Source of the DNA: Oscillospiraceae bacterium
GTDB taxonomy: Bacteria; Bacillota; Clostridia; Oscillospirales; Ruminococcaceae
Direction of reading: 5' to 3'
Length of the DNA: 64,000 nucleotides
Assembly: GCA_021199335.1 (NCBI GenBank)
Contig: JAJQIG010000015.1
Coordinates: forward strand, 24,141-88,140
In this document: one piece after another, positions 16,270 to 24,146 of the stretch
How the letters are laid out: the number at the start of each line of letters is the position of its first letter
How positions within the stretch are numbered: position 1 is the first letter of the stretch
Program-made: the position numbers and the translations under genes
Notes under the pieces: generated by a model
Seen by the model: the letters and a program-made list of their open reading frames with translations, nothing else
The model's database searches: none
What the model was told of the DNA's origin: nothing

Positions 16270-17061
16270 ATGTATAATATTGACGGGAAAAAACGAATTG
16301 TTATAAAAATCGGTACATCAACCCTTGCGCACAAAACGGGCAGGCTTAACATCCGCAGAATGGAGAACCTTGTAAGGGTTATATCCGATCTCCAAAACGG
16401 CGGCAGGCAGATAACCTTGGTTTCCTCGGGGGCAATCGGGCTTGGAATGTCTAAGCTCGGTATGCAAACCCGCCCTACGGAAACTCAGCTTAAACAGGCT
16501 TGCGCAGCTGTCGGTCAGTGCGAGCTTATGTATATTTATGATAAGTGCTTTGGGGAGTATAACCTCACCGTTGCACAGCTTCTTCTTACGAAATATAATA
16601 TCGACAGCCCAAGAAAGCAAAATGTCGTCAACACCTTTGAGCAGCTTCTGAACCGTAATGTTATCCCCGTTGTAAACGAAAATGACACCGTTGCAATTGA
16701 TGAGCTGGAGCTTGAATTCGGCGAAAACGACACCCTTGCGGCGCACGTTGCGCTTCTTTGCAAGGCGGATATGCTCATTATCCTTTCGGACATTGACGGC
16801 TTTTACGATTCAAATCCAAAGCTTAATCCCGATGCAAAGCTTATTCCGATGGTGAATAAAATAGATGAGGATGTAAGAAAGCTTGCCGGCGATGCCGTTT
16901 CGGGCCTTGGCACAGGCGGAATGATTACAAAGCTCAACGCCGCCGAAATGACTATGGCGGAGGGAATTGATACGGTTATCCTCAACGGAAGAAATCCGAA
17001 AATCCTTTATGACCTTTTTGACGGAAAACAGGTCGGAACAATTTTTACAACCGATAAGTAA
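16270..17061 (+). CDS. proB: Glutamate 5-kinase, short form without PUA domain
   Basis: Phosphorylates L-glutamate to glutamyl-5-phosphate, the first step of proline synthesis. The 263-residue protein holds the amino-acid kinase fold: IKIGTSTLA at the N-terminus, LVSSGAIGLG for phosphate and substrate binding, VVNENDTVA, and GTGGMITKLNAAE. It stops after the kinase domain, so the C-terminal PUA domain of the longer E. coli type is absent, as is common in Firmicutes. TTAAGGAG precedes the ATG. proA follows after 19 bases. Feedback inhibition by proline is probable but not visible. Confidence 0.94.
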   Translation: MYNIDGKKRIVIKIGTSTLAHKTGRLNIRRMENLVRVISDLQNGGRQITLVSSGAIGLGMSKLGMQTRPTETQLKQACAAVGQCELMYIYDKCFGEYNLTVAQLLLTKYNIDSPRKQNVVNTFEQLLNRNVIPVVNENDTVAIDELELEFGENDTLAAHVALLCKADMLIILSDIDGFYDSNPKLNPDAKLIPMVNKIDEDVRKLAGDAVSGLGTGGMITKLNAAEMTMAEGIDTVILNGRNPKILYDLFDGKQVGTIFTTDK

Positions 17062-17080
17062 AAGTAAGGAGTGTTTTAGT

Positions 17081-18331
17081 ATGAACTATGCGGAAACTTT
17101 GGGAAGCAGGGCAAAGGCTTGCGAAAAAGCCGCCGCCGTTGCTTCGACTATGGTGAAAAATAACGCTCTTGCCGAAATTGAAGCGGCTTTGAGGGCGAAT
17201 GTGAGCGAAATTCTTGAAGCAAACGAAAAGGATCTTGCCGCCGCAAAGGAAAACGGTATGTCCGAAGCTATGCAGGACAGGCTCCGCCTTACCGAAGCAA
17301 GGGTTGAGGGAATTGCGGACGGAGTTGCCGATGTTATAAAGCTTGACGACCCTATCGGCAGCGTTGACAGCGGATCGGTTCGTCCGAACGGTATGAAAAT
17401 TACAAAAATAAGAGTTCCGCTCGGAACGATTGCCATAATTTTTGAGTCACGCCCGAATGTTACGGTTGATGCGGCTGTTCTTTGCCTTAAATCGGGAAAC
17501 GCAGTCATACTAAGGGGCGGCAAGGAGGCGTATAATTCCAACAAGTGCCTTTGTGATATAATGAGAAAGGCTGTTTCAAGAGCAGGTCTGCCCGAGGATG
17601 TCATTCAGTTCGTTGACGATACATCAAGAGAGGTTTCAACGCAGCTTATGAAGTGCAGCGGGTATATAGATGTCCTTATTCCCAGAGGGGGAGCAGGTCT
17701 TATTCATGCGGTAATGGAAAACGCAACCGTTCCCGTTATTGAAACCGGCGTTGGAAACTGTCACGTTTTTGTTGACGAAAGCGCAGACCCCGATATGGCT
17801 GTAAAAATTGTTAACAACGGAAAAACAAGGCGTGTTTCCGTTTGCAATGCCGTGGAATCTCTGCTTATTCACGAAAAGGCCGCCGATAAAATTCTGCCGA
17901 TGATTAAGGCAAAGCTCGATGAGCATAATGTTGAAATCCGTGGCTGCGAAAGGACAAGGGCAATCCTCGGCGATTCCGTTGTTCCCGCATCGGAGGAGGA
18001 TTACGCAAGGGAATTCCTCGATTATATTATCTCGGTAAAGGTTGTATCCTCAATTGATGAGGCAATAGAGCATATTGAACGTTACACAACCCACCATTCA
18101 GAGTGCATTGTAACTAATAATCTTTCCAATGCGGAGCGTTTTCAAAAGGAAATCGATGCGGCTGCGGTCTACGTTAATGTTTCCACCGCATTCACAGACG
18201 GAGGAATGTTCGGATTCGGCGCAGAAATCGGAATTTCTACCCAAAAAACTCATGCAAGAGGTCCGATGGGACTTCGTGAGCTTACATCAATGAAGTATCT
18301 CATTTCGGGAAACGGTCAGATAAGATCATAA
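17081..18331 (+). CDS. proA: Gamma-glutamyl phosphate reductase
   Basis: Reduces glutamyl-5-phosphate to glutamate semialdehyde with NADPH, the second step of proline synthesis. The start at 17081 (MNYAETLG) has AAGGAG upstream; the frame is open farther back, but that part overlaps proB. The 416-residue protein shows the ALDH-like fold with FESRPNVTVDAA, LRGGKEA, the catalytic cysteine in RRVSVCNAVES, and the closing GPMGLRELTS. Length is normal. proC, which would finish the pathway, is not in the window. Confidence 0.97.
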   Translation: MNYAETLGSRAKACEKAAAVASTMVKNNALAEIEAALRANVSEILEANEKDLAAAKENGMSEAMQDRLRLTEARVEGIADGVADVIKLDDPIGSVDSGSVRPNGMKITKIRVPLGTIAIIFESRPNVTVDAAVLCLKSGNAVILRGGKEAYNSNKCLCDIMRKAVSRAGLPEDVIQFVDDTSREVSTQLMKCSGYIDVLIPRGGAGLIHAVMENATVPVIETGVGNCHVFVDESADPDMAVKIVNNGKTRRVSVCNAVESLLIHEKAADKILPMIKAKLDEHNVEIRGCERTRAILGDSVVPASEEDYAREFLDYIISVKVVSSIDEAIEHIERYTTHHSECIVTNNLSNAERFQKEIDAAAVYVNVSTAFTDGGMFGFGAEIGISTQKTHARGPMGLRELTSMKYLISGNGQIRS

Positions 18332-18341
18332 CGGTGATAAA

Positions 18342-19268
18342 ATGGATAATAATGATAACAAAAATTTCTTTGACTATGACAGCTATATAAAAGCGGGCGG
18401 CAAAAAGAAGAAGCCTCGAAAAAGCGTAACAAGGAAAAAGCCCGCCGCAGCCCCAAAGGCGGAAAAAAATAAAGAGGAGAGCAAGGAATCAATTGAGAAC
18501 ATCAGGAAAATGTTCGACGATGCCCTTGACGAAAAAGCGGATGATATGGCGGAGTTTACCGCCGCCGAGCCAGAACCCGAAATGCCAACCTTGAACGGCT
18601 CGCATGGAACAAGGCGGAGGCTTTATATGCTCCTCGGAATAATAATAAGTCTCCTTGCGATTGTCGGACTTGTTTCAACGGTGAATTTCTCGATTGACAA
18701 AATCAAAGCGTTTGCCGATAATACCCAACAGAAAAACGAGTTCGCAAAGTTTATCTATCCAATTGTAATATGCGACCCTGCCCCCTTTGACCAAACGGTT
18801 AAGCTCCGCAGCGATACAATGCTTACGGCGGCAATTTGGGATATTATTCTTTATGAGGATAAGAGCAAATATGAAAGCGATTTCGACTATATAATCGTGC
18901 CCGAGGTTGATGTTGAACAACACGCAACCAAGCTGTTCGGTTCGGGACTGAGCTTTTCTCATGAATCAATACTCGGTGCGGACATAAGCTTTTATTATGA
19001 GGAGGATATAAAATCCTACAGAATTCCGTCAAATCCGAAATATTTCACTTATTCGCCTTATATCGAAGAAATAACCCGTGTCGGCGAGAGGTATACGCTC
19101 ACTGTGGGATATGTTTCACCTACGCCTGCATGGCTGACGCTTACATCGGACGAATCCCCATCGCCTGAAAAATATGTAGACTATGTCGTTTCAAAGAGGG
19201 GAAATGAATATACACTTGTCGCAATTCAGCAGTCGGATAAGAAAGCCGAAATTGAGGGCGGACTTTAA
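18342..19268 (+). CDS. Single-pass membrane protein, unknown function
   Basis: A 308-residue protein that begins ten bases after proA. The first 85 residues are cytoplasmic, highly charged and lysine-rich (KKKKPRKSVTRKKP). One membrane helix lies at about 90-110 (LYMLLGIIISLLAIVGLVS), and about 190 residues would lie outside. Nothing matches a family I know. The outer part has the aromatic and acidic make-up of a folded domain. The position at the end of the proBA operon is probably incidental. A terminator shared with the opposing spoVAD gene follows. Confidence 0.7.
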   Translation: MDNNDNKNFFDYDSYIKAGGKKKKPRKSVTRKKPAAAPKAEKNKEESKESIENIRKMFDDALDEKADDMAEFTAAEPEPEMPTLNGSHGTRRRLYMLLGIIISLLAIVGLVSTVNFSIDKIKAFADNTQQKNEFAKFIYPIVICDPAPFDQTVKLRSDTMLTAAIWDIILYEDKSKYESDFDYIIVPEVDVEQHATKLFGSGLSFSHESILGADISFYYEEDIKSYRIPSNPKYFTYSPYIEEITRVGERYTLTVGYVSPTPAWLTLTSDESPSPEKYVDYVVSKRGNEYTLVAIQQSDKKAEIEGGL

Positions 19269-19277
19269 ACAGCAAAG

Positions 19278-19317
19278 CAGCGTACTTTTCACTCCGAAAA
19301 GTACGCTGACCTTTTTA
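19278..19317. terminator. Bidirectional terminator
   Basis: A perfect 12-bp stem (CAGCGTACTTTT with AAAAGTACGCTG) is followed by CTTTTT between two convergent genes. Confidence 0.75.
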
Positions 19318-20349
19318 TCCCATATTCTCTTTGAAACGGCTTTCATTTGAAATAAATACGGCATGGGAAATTGAGGGGATGCTTTCGCCTTGCTGAGATG
19401 CCGTTGTTGACATTAACGCACCGGTTGCGCAGAATAAGATATTCTTTATTTCCCCGCTTTTTACTTTGTCAAGGAAAAATCCGCATAAAATTGAAGCGGA
19501 GCAGCCGCAGCCCGAACCGCCGGCATGAACGTCCTGCTCCTCCCTGTCGAACATCATCATTCCGCAGTCCCTGTGCTGCTTTGAAATGTCGATGTTATCC
19601 TCACGCAGAAGCTCAATCAGAAGCCTGCTGCCGACAAGTCCCAAATCTCCTGTTATTATCGCGTCAAAGTCGGACGGCTCCATAGCAGTGTCTTTAAGAA
19701 ATGTTTCTATAACATAAGCCGCTGCGGGCGCCATTGCCGCACCCATATTGTTTGCATCGGTCACGCCGAGGTCGATGATCTTTCCCACGGTTACAGCTCT
19801 AACGTAAGGGGCGTCAGCCTTGGGGGACAATATAACCGCCCCCGATGCCGTGCAGGTCCACTGCGCTGTCGGTGTACGTACTCCGCCATAGGCAAGCGGA
19901 AATCGAAACTGCCTTTCCGCTGAACAAAAGTGCGATGATGTTACCGCCGCAATCTTTCCGCCAAGTCCGCTGTCCGTCATAAGGCTTGCAAGTGCAATTC
20001 CTTCCGACATTGTCGAGCAAGCGCCGTATATCCCGAAAAGGGGAATTTCAAAGTCACGCAGACCATATGTGGAGCTTATGCATTGGTTAAGCAGATCCCC
20101 CGAAAACATATAATCAATGTCCTTCGGCGCAAGTCCGCCCTTTTCAATCGCCTTTTTGAGGGTTCGCTTTATAAGCTCGCTTTCGCCCTTTTCCCATGTT
20201 TTCTGTCCGAAATAGCCGTCCTGTTCGGTTTCATCGAAATATTTGCCCATAGGGCCTTCGCTTTCCTTTTTTCCCGCAACAGAGGCATAGCTGTAAATTG
20301 TCGGCGGATTTTCCATTATAAAAGTATTTCTTGATATTTTTTTTGCCAT
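19315..20349 (-). CDS. spoVAD: Stage V sporulation protein AD
   Basis: SpoVAD binds dipicolinic acid and is needed for its uptake into the developing spore. The 344-residue protein has the thiolase-like fold of the family: FGIYGACSTMSEG, SSHFCSAERQFRFPL with its conserved cysteine, DLGLVGSRLL, and HAGGSGCGCSA. The ATG at 20349 follows GGAGGAA with seven bases; an ATG two codons earlier would touch that site. The usual neighbours spoVAC and spoVAE are not beside it, so the gene stands alone here. It implies the host is, or descends from, an endospore former. Confidence 0.9.
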   Translation of the reverse strand: MAKKISRNTFIMENPPTIYSYASVAGKKESEGPMGKYFDETEQDGYFGQKTWEKGESELIKRTLKKAIEKGGLAPKDIDYMFSGDLLNQCISSTYGLRDFEIPLFGIYGACSTMSEGIALASLMTDSGLGGKIAAVTSSHFCSAERQFRFPLAYGGVRTPTAQWTCTASGAVILSPKADAPYVRAVTVGKIIDLGVTDANNMGAAMAPAAAYVIETFLKDTAMEPSDFDAIITGDLGLVGSRLLIELLREDNIDISKQHRDCGMMMFDREEQDVHAGGSGCGCSASILCGFFLDKVKSGEIKNILFCATGALMSTTASQQGESIPSISHAVFISNESRFKENMG

Positions 20350-20373
20350 AAGCATTCCTCCTGCATTTTTACT

Positions 20374-20402
20374 TATTTTGTACAGCTTAATGGGATTTAT
20401 GC
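20374..20402 (-). promoter_or_regulatory. Possible forespore sigma-G promoter of spoVAD
   Basis: On the minus strand GCATA, a 17-base spacer, then CAAAATA, close to the sigma-G pattern (G-ATR ... CATnnTA). spoVA genes are sigma-G dependent in Bacillus. The match is short. Confidence 0.3.
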
Positions 20403-20404
20403 AA

Positions 20405-20443
20405 AAGGAAAGGCGGAAAGAGGAGTTATTTCCGCTTTCCGCC
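20405..20443 (-). terminator. Terminator after the rubrerythrin fusion
   Basis: GGCGGAAAG pairs with CTTTCCGCC; on the minus strand the stem is followed by TTTCCTTTT. Confidence 0.6.
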
Positions 20444-20461
20444 GTAATTTTCGCTAATGAT

Positions 20462-21637
20462 TCAATAATTTTCTTTTCTGACTTCAAAGAAGCTCTGGGG
20501 ATGGTTACATACAGGACAAACCTCGGGAGCTTTTTTGCCGATTACAAGATGTCCGCAGTTGCGGCATTCCCACATTGTTTCCTCCGACTTTTCAAATACA
20601 GCCTGCATCTCAACGTTTTTGAGCAGCGCGCGGTATCTTTCCTCATGTGACTTTTCAATTTCTCCGACAGCCCTGAACTGTTCTGCCAGGTCGTGGAATC
20701 CCTCCGCATCGGCATCCTCGGCAAAGGTTTTGTACATATCCGTCCACTCGTAGTTTTCTCCCTCCGCTGCCTTTGCAAGGTTTTCGGCGGTTTTACCAAG
20801 CTCTCCGAGTGCCTTGAACCACAGCTTAGCGTGTTCCTTTTCGTTATCTGCGGTTTTGAGGAAGATGGCGGCAATCTGTTCGTAGCCCTCCTTCTTTGCA
20901 ACGGATGCAAAGTAGGTGTACTTGTTCCTTGCTTGGCTTTCTCCCGCAAAGGCTGCCATAAGATTTTGTTCTGTTTTGGTTCCTGCATACTTGTTCATAG
21001 TAATTTCTGCTCCTTTCTCGTCTGCATCTGCTTCAATTTTTATAAAATCAGCTGCGCCATGCTTGCACAGCGGACATACAAAATCATCGGGAAGAACTTC
21101 TCCCTCGTAAATATAACCGCAAACCGTGCATTGCCAGCCTGTAACCTTTTTTGCGGCAGTGGCGGGCTTCGGCTTAACGTATTTGTGATAATCGCTGTAG
21201 GTAAGCGAACCGCGCTCAGAAAGGCACTCCGCATTCGTTACCTCCGCCTTGAAAAGCGTGTGAGTTCCGAAGTCGATTTCATCGGTAACCCTGCAGGTTA
21301 AATAGGCGTTAGTGAATTTATCTGTATAGGGAATTCCGTTTTCCGCAATGGGAGTGGGGAAACCGTCAAATTTGTTATTATCACGTCCCGAAGAGAAACC
21401 GAAACGCTTGATTATATCGAAGTCCGTTTCATTTGAGAGAACGGAAATATTAAATTCCTTTGTTTTTGAAATGATGTCATGAGTATAATTTTGTTTGTTT
21501 ACCCCAACGGCAATTATTATCGGAGAAGCCGAAACCTGCATAACAGTGTTGACGATGCAGCCGTTGCTTTTTTCACCGAGCTTTGCCGTAAGGACGTAAA
21601 GACCGTAGCTGATATTGTTAAGCGCTTTTGTATTCAT
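20462..21637 (-). CDS. Flavin reductase-rubredoxin-rubrerythrin fusion
   Basis: A 391-residue oxygen and peroxide defence protein of three joined parts. Residues 1-155 are a flavin reductase domain like that of high-molecular-weight rubredoxin. Residues 166-200 are a rubredoxin with Cys170, Cys173, Cys188 and Cys191. Residues 214-391 are a complete rubrerythrin, with a ferritin-like di-iron site ([28 protein letters not shown]) and its own rubredoxin-like iron site (Cys358, 361, 374, 377). Electrons could pass NAD(P)H-FMN-rubredoxin-di-iron-H2O2 in one chain. GGAGGAATC precedes the ATG. An internal AAAGGAG 11 bases before the Met214 codon may allow free rubrerythrin to be made too. Confidence 0.93.
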   Translation of the reverse strand: MNTKALNNISYGLYVLTAKLGEKSNGCIVNTVMQVSASPIIIAVGVNKQNYTHDIISKTKEFNISVLSNETDFDIIKRFGFSSGRDNNKFDGFPTPIAENGIPYTDKFTNAYLTCRVTDEIDFGTHTLFKAEVTNAECLSERGSLTYSDYHKYVKPKPATAAKKVTGWQCTVCGYIYEGEVLPDDFVCPLCKHGAADFIKIEADADEKGAEITMNKYAGTKTEQNLMAAFAGESQARNKYTYFASVAKKEGYEQIAAIFLKTADNEKEHAKLWFKALGELGKTAENLAKAAEGENYEWTDMYKTFAEDADAEGFHDLAEQFRAVGEIEKSHEERYRALLKNVEMQAVFEKSEETMWECRNCGHLVIGKKAPEVCPVCNHPQSFFEVRKENY

Positions 21638-21669
21638 AATCAATGATTCCTCCTTTTTGGCTTTTGAAT

Positions 21670-21698
21670 ATGATAACATATTTACATTATATTTTCAA
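21670..21698 (-). promoter_or_regulatory. Promoter of the rubrerythrin fusion
   Basis: On the minus strand TTGAAA, 17 bases, TATCAT, about 33 bases before the start codon. Confidence 0.55.
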
Positions 21699-21754
21699 CA
21701 AAAAAATAAAAAAAATATATATTATTACTACATTTACATAAGGTAATTTTTGTC

Positions 21755-21805
21755 TTGACAAGATGGTATAAAAAAGATATAATTAGTTTGATAACTAATT
21801 ATATC
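21755..21805 (+). promoter_or_regulatory. MarR-exporter promoter with palindromic operator
   Basis: TTGACA (21755-21760), 17 bases, TATAAT (21778-21783). A perfect 13-bp inverted repeat (GATATAATTAGTT at 21776-21788 with its complement at 21793-21805) covers the -10 and the start site, a typical position for MarR autorepression. Confidence 0.78.
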
Positions 21806-21916
21806 TTCCTTGAAGGATAAACCCTTTCAAAATGATTTTTACATCAGGATAGGGAGTAATTTTAACGTCGGCATAAATATGGCTTGGTAAAGCCGCACTC
21901 GAATAGGAGGTCTTTT

Positions 21917-22411
21917 ATGGAAAATAAAAACATTCCGCCCGCCGATATGCTTATAAACGATATCGCCAAAATGTTTGACGACAGCATAAGGAAAAAATCC
22001 ACCGATTTTCCCTCTTATGAAACCTTTGGCGGAAATAAGGGCTTCGGCGCAAGGCATATACTTTTCTACCTTGCCGAACATAAGGATGAAAAAATCAATC
22101 AGCTTGCCCTTGCAAAATTTACGCACCTCACCCCGCCGACAATAAGCATTGCCCTTCGCAATATGGAGGAGCAGGCGCTTATTGTCCGCAGGCAAAACCC
22201 CAAGGATATGCGTGAAACCTTTGTCCAAATCACCGAAAAGGGCGAGGAATTCTACCGCTTTATAAAGCAGTCCATATGCGAGGTCCGCAAAATTATGTTT
22301 GCGGGGATTCCCGATGAACAAATTATGTCGCTTAGCGAAGCCCTGCTGAAAATTAAGGAAAACATGATAAGGAGTGAAGAAAAGAATGATAAAGCTTGCC
22401 AAGTATCTTAA
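21917..22411 (+). CDS. MarR-family transcriptional regulator
   Basis: A 164-residue winged-helix repressor, probably responding to a small lipophilic compound. The helix-turn-helix is seen in LALAKFTHLTPPTISIALRNMEEQALI, and the wing in RRQNPKDMRETFVQITEKG. The ATG at 21917 has GGAGG eight bases upstream. The gene overlaps the start of the ABC exporter and shares its promoter, whose -10 is buried in a perfect palindrome. The simplest model is that the protein represses itself and the exporter until a toxic ligand binds. Confidence 0.92.
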   Translation: MENKNIPPADMLINDIAKMFDDSIRKKSTDFPSYETFGGNKGFGARHILFYLAEHKDEKINQLALAKFTHLTPPTISIALRNMEEQALIVRRQNPKDMRETFVQITEKGEEFYRFIKQSICEVRKIMFAGIPDEQIMSLSEALLKIKENMIRSEEKNDKACQVS

Positions 22412-24146
22412 ACCATATTGGTTGATAGCCCTCCTTACCCCGCTTACAATGGTTGGGGAGGTTATTGTTGACCTTGTTCAGCCGAAGCTGATGTCCTCAA
22501 TCGTTGATGACGGCGTTCTTGCGGGGGATATGGATCTTATTATCTCAACGGGAATAAAAATGCTTATACTTGTAATAATAGGCGGACTTTGCGGCATCGG
22601 CTCTGCGGCATTCAGCGGAACGGCTGCGCAAAGCTTCGGATGCGACCTGAGAAATGACGCTTTTCGCAAGGTTACTGCTTTTTCCTTCGAGCAGACTGAT
22701 AAATTTACAGCAGGTTCCCTTGTTACAAGGCTTACAAACGATATAAGAGCAGTTCAGCAGTTTGTGGATATGTTTTTGCGGTCGTTTGTCCGTTCAATAT
22801 TGCTTTTTGTCGGCGGAATAATAATGATGCTGAGCCTTGATATTTCGTTCGGAATTGTACTCGTCTGCGCTTTGCCTGTTGAAATTATCATAATGGTGTG
22901 GTTCCTTAAAAAGGCTGTGCCGATTTTCAGTCAGGTTCAGTTTAAGCTTGATACCGTAAACAATACTGTTCAGGAAAATGTCAGCGGAGCGAGAGTTGTT
23001 AAGGCTTTTGTTCGTGAGAATTACGAGAGCGAACGCTTCGATAAGGCGAATGAGGACCTTACCGAAACCAACCTCCGTGTTCAGAAAATTATGGCTGTTC
23101 TTAATCCTATGCTCTCAATCGTACTTAATATTTCCGTTGTGGCAATCATCTACATAGGCGGCTTGCAGGTTGAGGCGGCAAATGTGCTTGGCAGCGGAAT
23201 GGGCGTTGGCGAGGTTATGGCTGCGGTAACATACATTACTCAGATTCTTATGGCTGTTACAATGTGCAGCAACCTTTTCCAGTCCGTTTCAAGGGCAAAG
23301 GCAAGCGCAGACCGTGTTACGGAAATTCTTGAAACTGTCCCCGTAATTACCGATGGCGATAATTCCGATGCCGCAAAGGTAAGCGGCGGCTCGGTAACAT
23401 TCAGGGGGGTGAGCTTCAGCTATCCCAATTCATCGGGAGAGCCTGTACTCAATGGAATTTCGCTTGAAATTAAAAAGGGTGAAAGCTTTGCCGTCCTCGG
23501 AGCTACGGGTTCGGGAAAATCCTCGTTCGTTAACCTTATTCCGAGATTCTATGACTGCACCGAGGGAGAGGTTCTTGTTGACGGAGTTCCTGTCAAGGAT
23601 TATAAGCTGGAGGATTTGAGGAACAAGATAGGTATGGTTCTGCAAAAGAGCGAGCTTTTTTCGGGAACTGCCGAGGAAAACATACGCTGGGGCGATGAGA
23701 ACGCTCCGCATGAGGAGGTTGTAAGGGCGGCTAAAATTGCCCAGGCGGATGAGTTTATCTCCAAAATGCCCGAGGGCTACAATAATATGATTTCCGAAAA
23801 GGGCGCAAGCCTTTCGGGCGGTCAGAAGCAGCGACTTTCCATAGCAAGGGCTATCCTGAAAAAACCCGAAATTCTTATCCTCGACGACAGCACCTCTGCG
23901 CTTGACCTCGGCACCGAGGCAAGGCTTCAACAGGCGCTTAAAACCGAGCTTGAGGGAACAACGGTAATAAAAATTGCACAGAGAATCGCAAGCGTTAAAT
24001 CCTGCGACAGAATAGCTGTCCTTGATAACGGTATGCTTTCGGCTGTGGGTACGCATGAACAGCTCCTTGCCAACAGCGAGGTTTATCGTGATATTTATAA
24101 TTCACAGCAGAAATCTGTTATTGAGCAGGAAGGGGGCGGAAACTAA
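22386..24146 (+). CDS. ABC exporter subunit A (heterodimeric multidrug type)
   Basis: A 586-residue half-transporter with six membrane helices (1-310) and an ATPase. Walker A is GATGSGKSS and the signature LSGGQKQRL is intact, but Walker B ends ILDDSTSALD: the catalytic glutamate is replaced by aspartate. This is the hallmark of the degenerate-site subunit of LmrC/BmrC/TM287-type heterodimers. The H-loop histidine is also altered (KIAQRIAS). The ATG at 22386 is preferred over GTG 22374, which lies too close to AAGGAG. The stop overlaps the next start (TAATG). Confidence 0.93.
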   Translation: MIKLAKYLKPYWLIALLTPLTMVGEVIVDLVQPKLMSSIVDDGVLAGDMDLIISTGIKMLILVIIGGLCGIGSAAFSGTAAQSFGCDLRNDAFRKVTAFSFEQTDKFTAGSLVTRLTNDIRAVQQFVDMFLRSFVRSILLFVGGIIMMLSLDISFGIVLVCALPVEIIIMVWFLKKAVPIFSQVQFKLDTVNNTVQENVSGARVVKAFVRENYESERFDKANEDLTETNLRVQKIMAVLNPMLSIVLNISVVAIIYIGGLQVEAANVLGSGMGVGEVMAAVTYITQILMAVTMCSNLFQSVSRAKASADRVTEILETVPVITDGDNSDAAKVSGGSVTFRGVSFSYPNSSGEPVLNGISLEIKKGESFAVLGATGSGKSSFVNLIPRFYDCTEGEVLVDGVPVKDYKLEDLRNKIGMVLQKSELFSGTAEENIRWGDENAPHEEVVRAAKIAQADEFISKMPEGYNNMISEKGASLSGGQKQRLSIARAILKKPEILILDDSTSALDLGTEARLQQALKTELEGTTVIKIAQRIASVKSCDRIAVLDNGMLSAVGTHEQLLANSEVYRDIYNSQQKSVIEQEGGGN

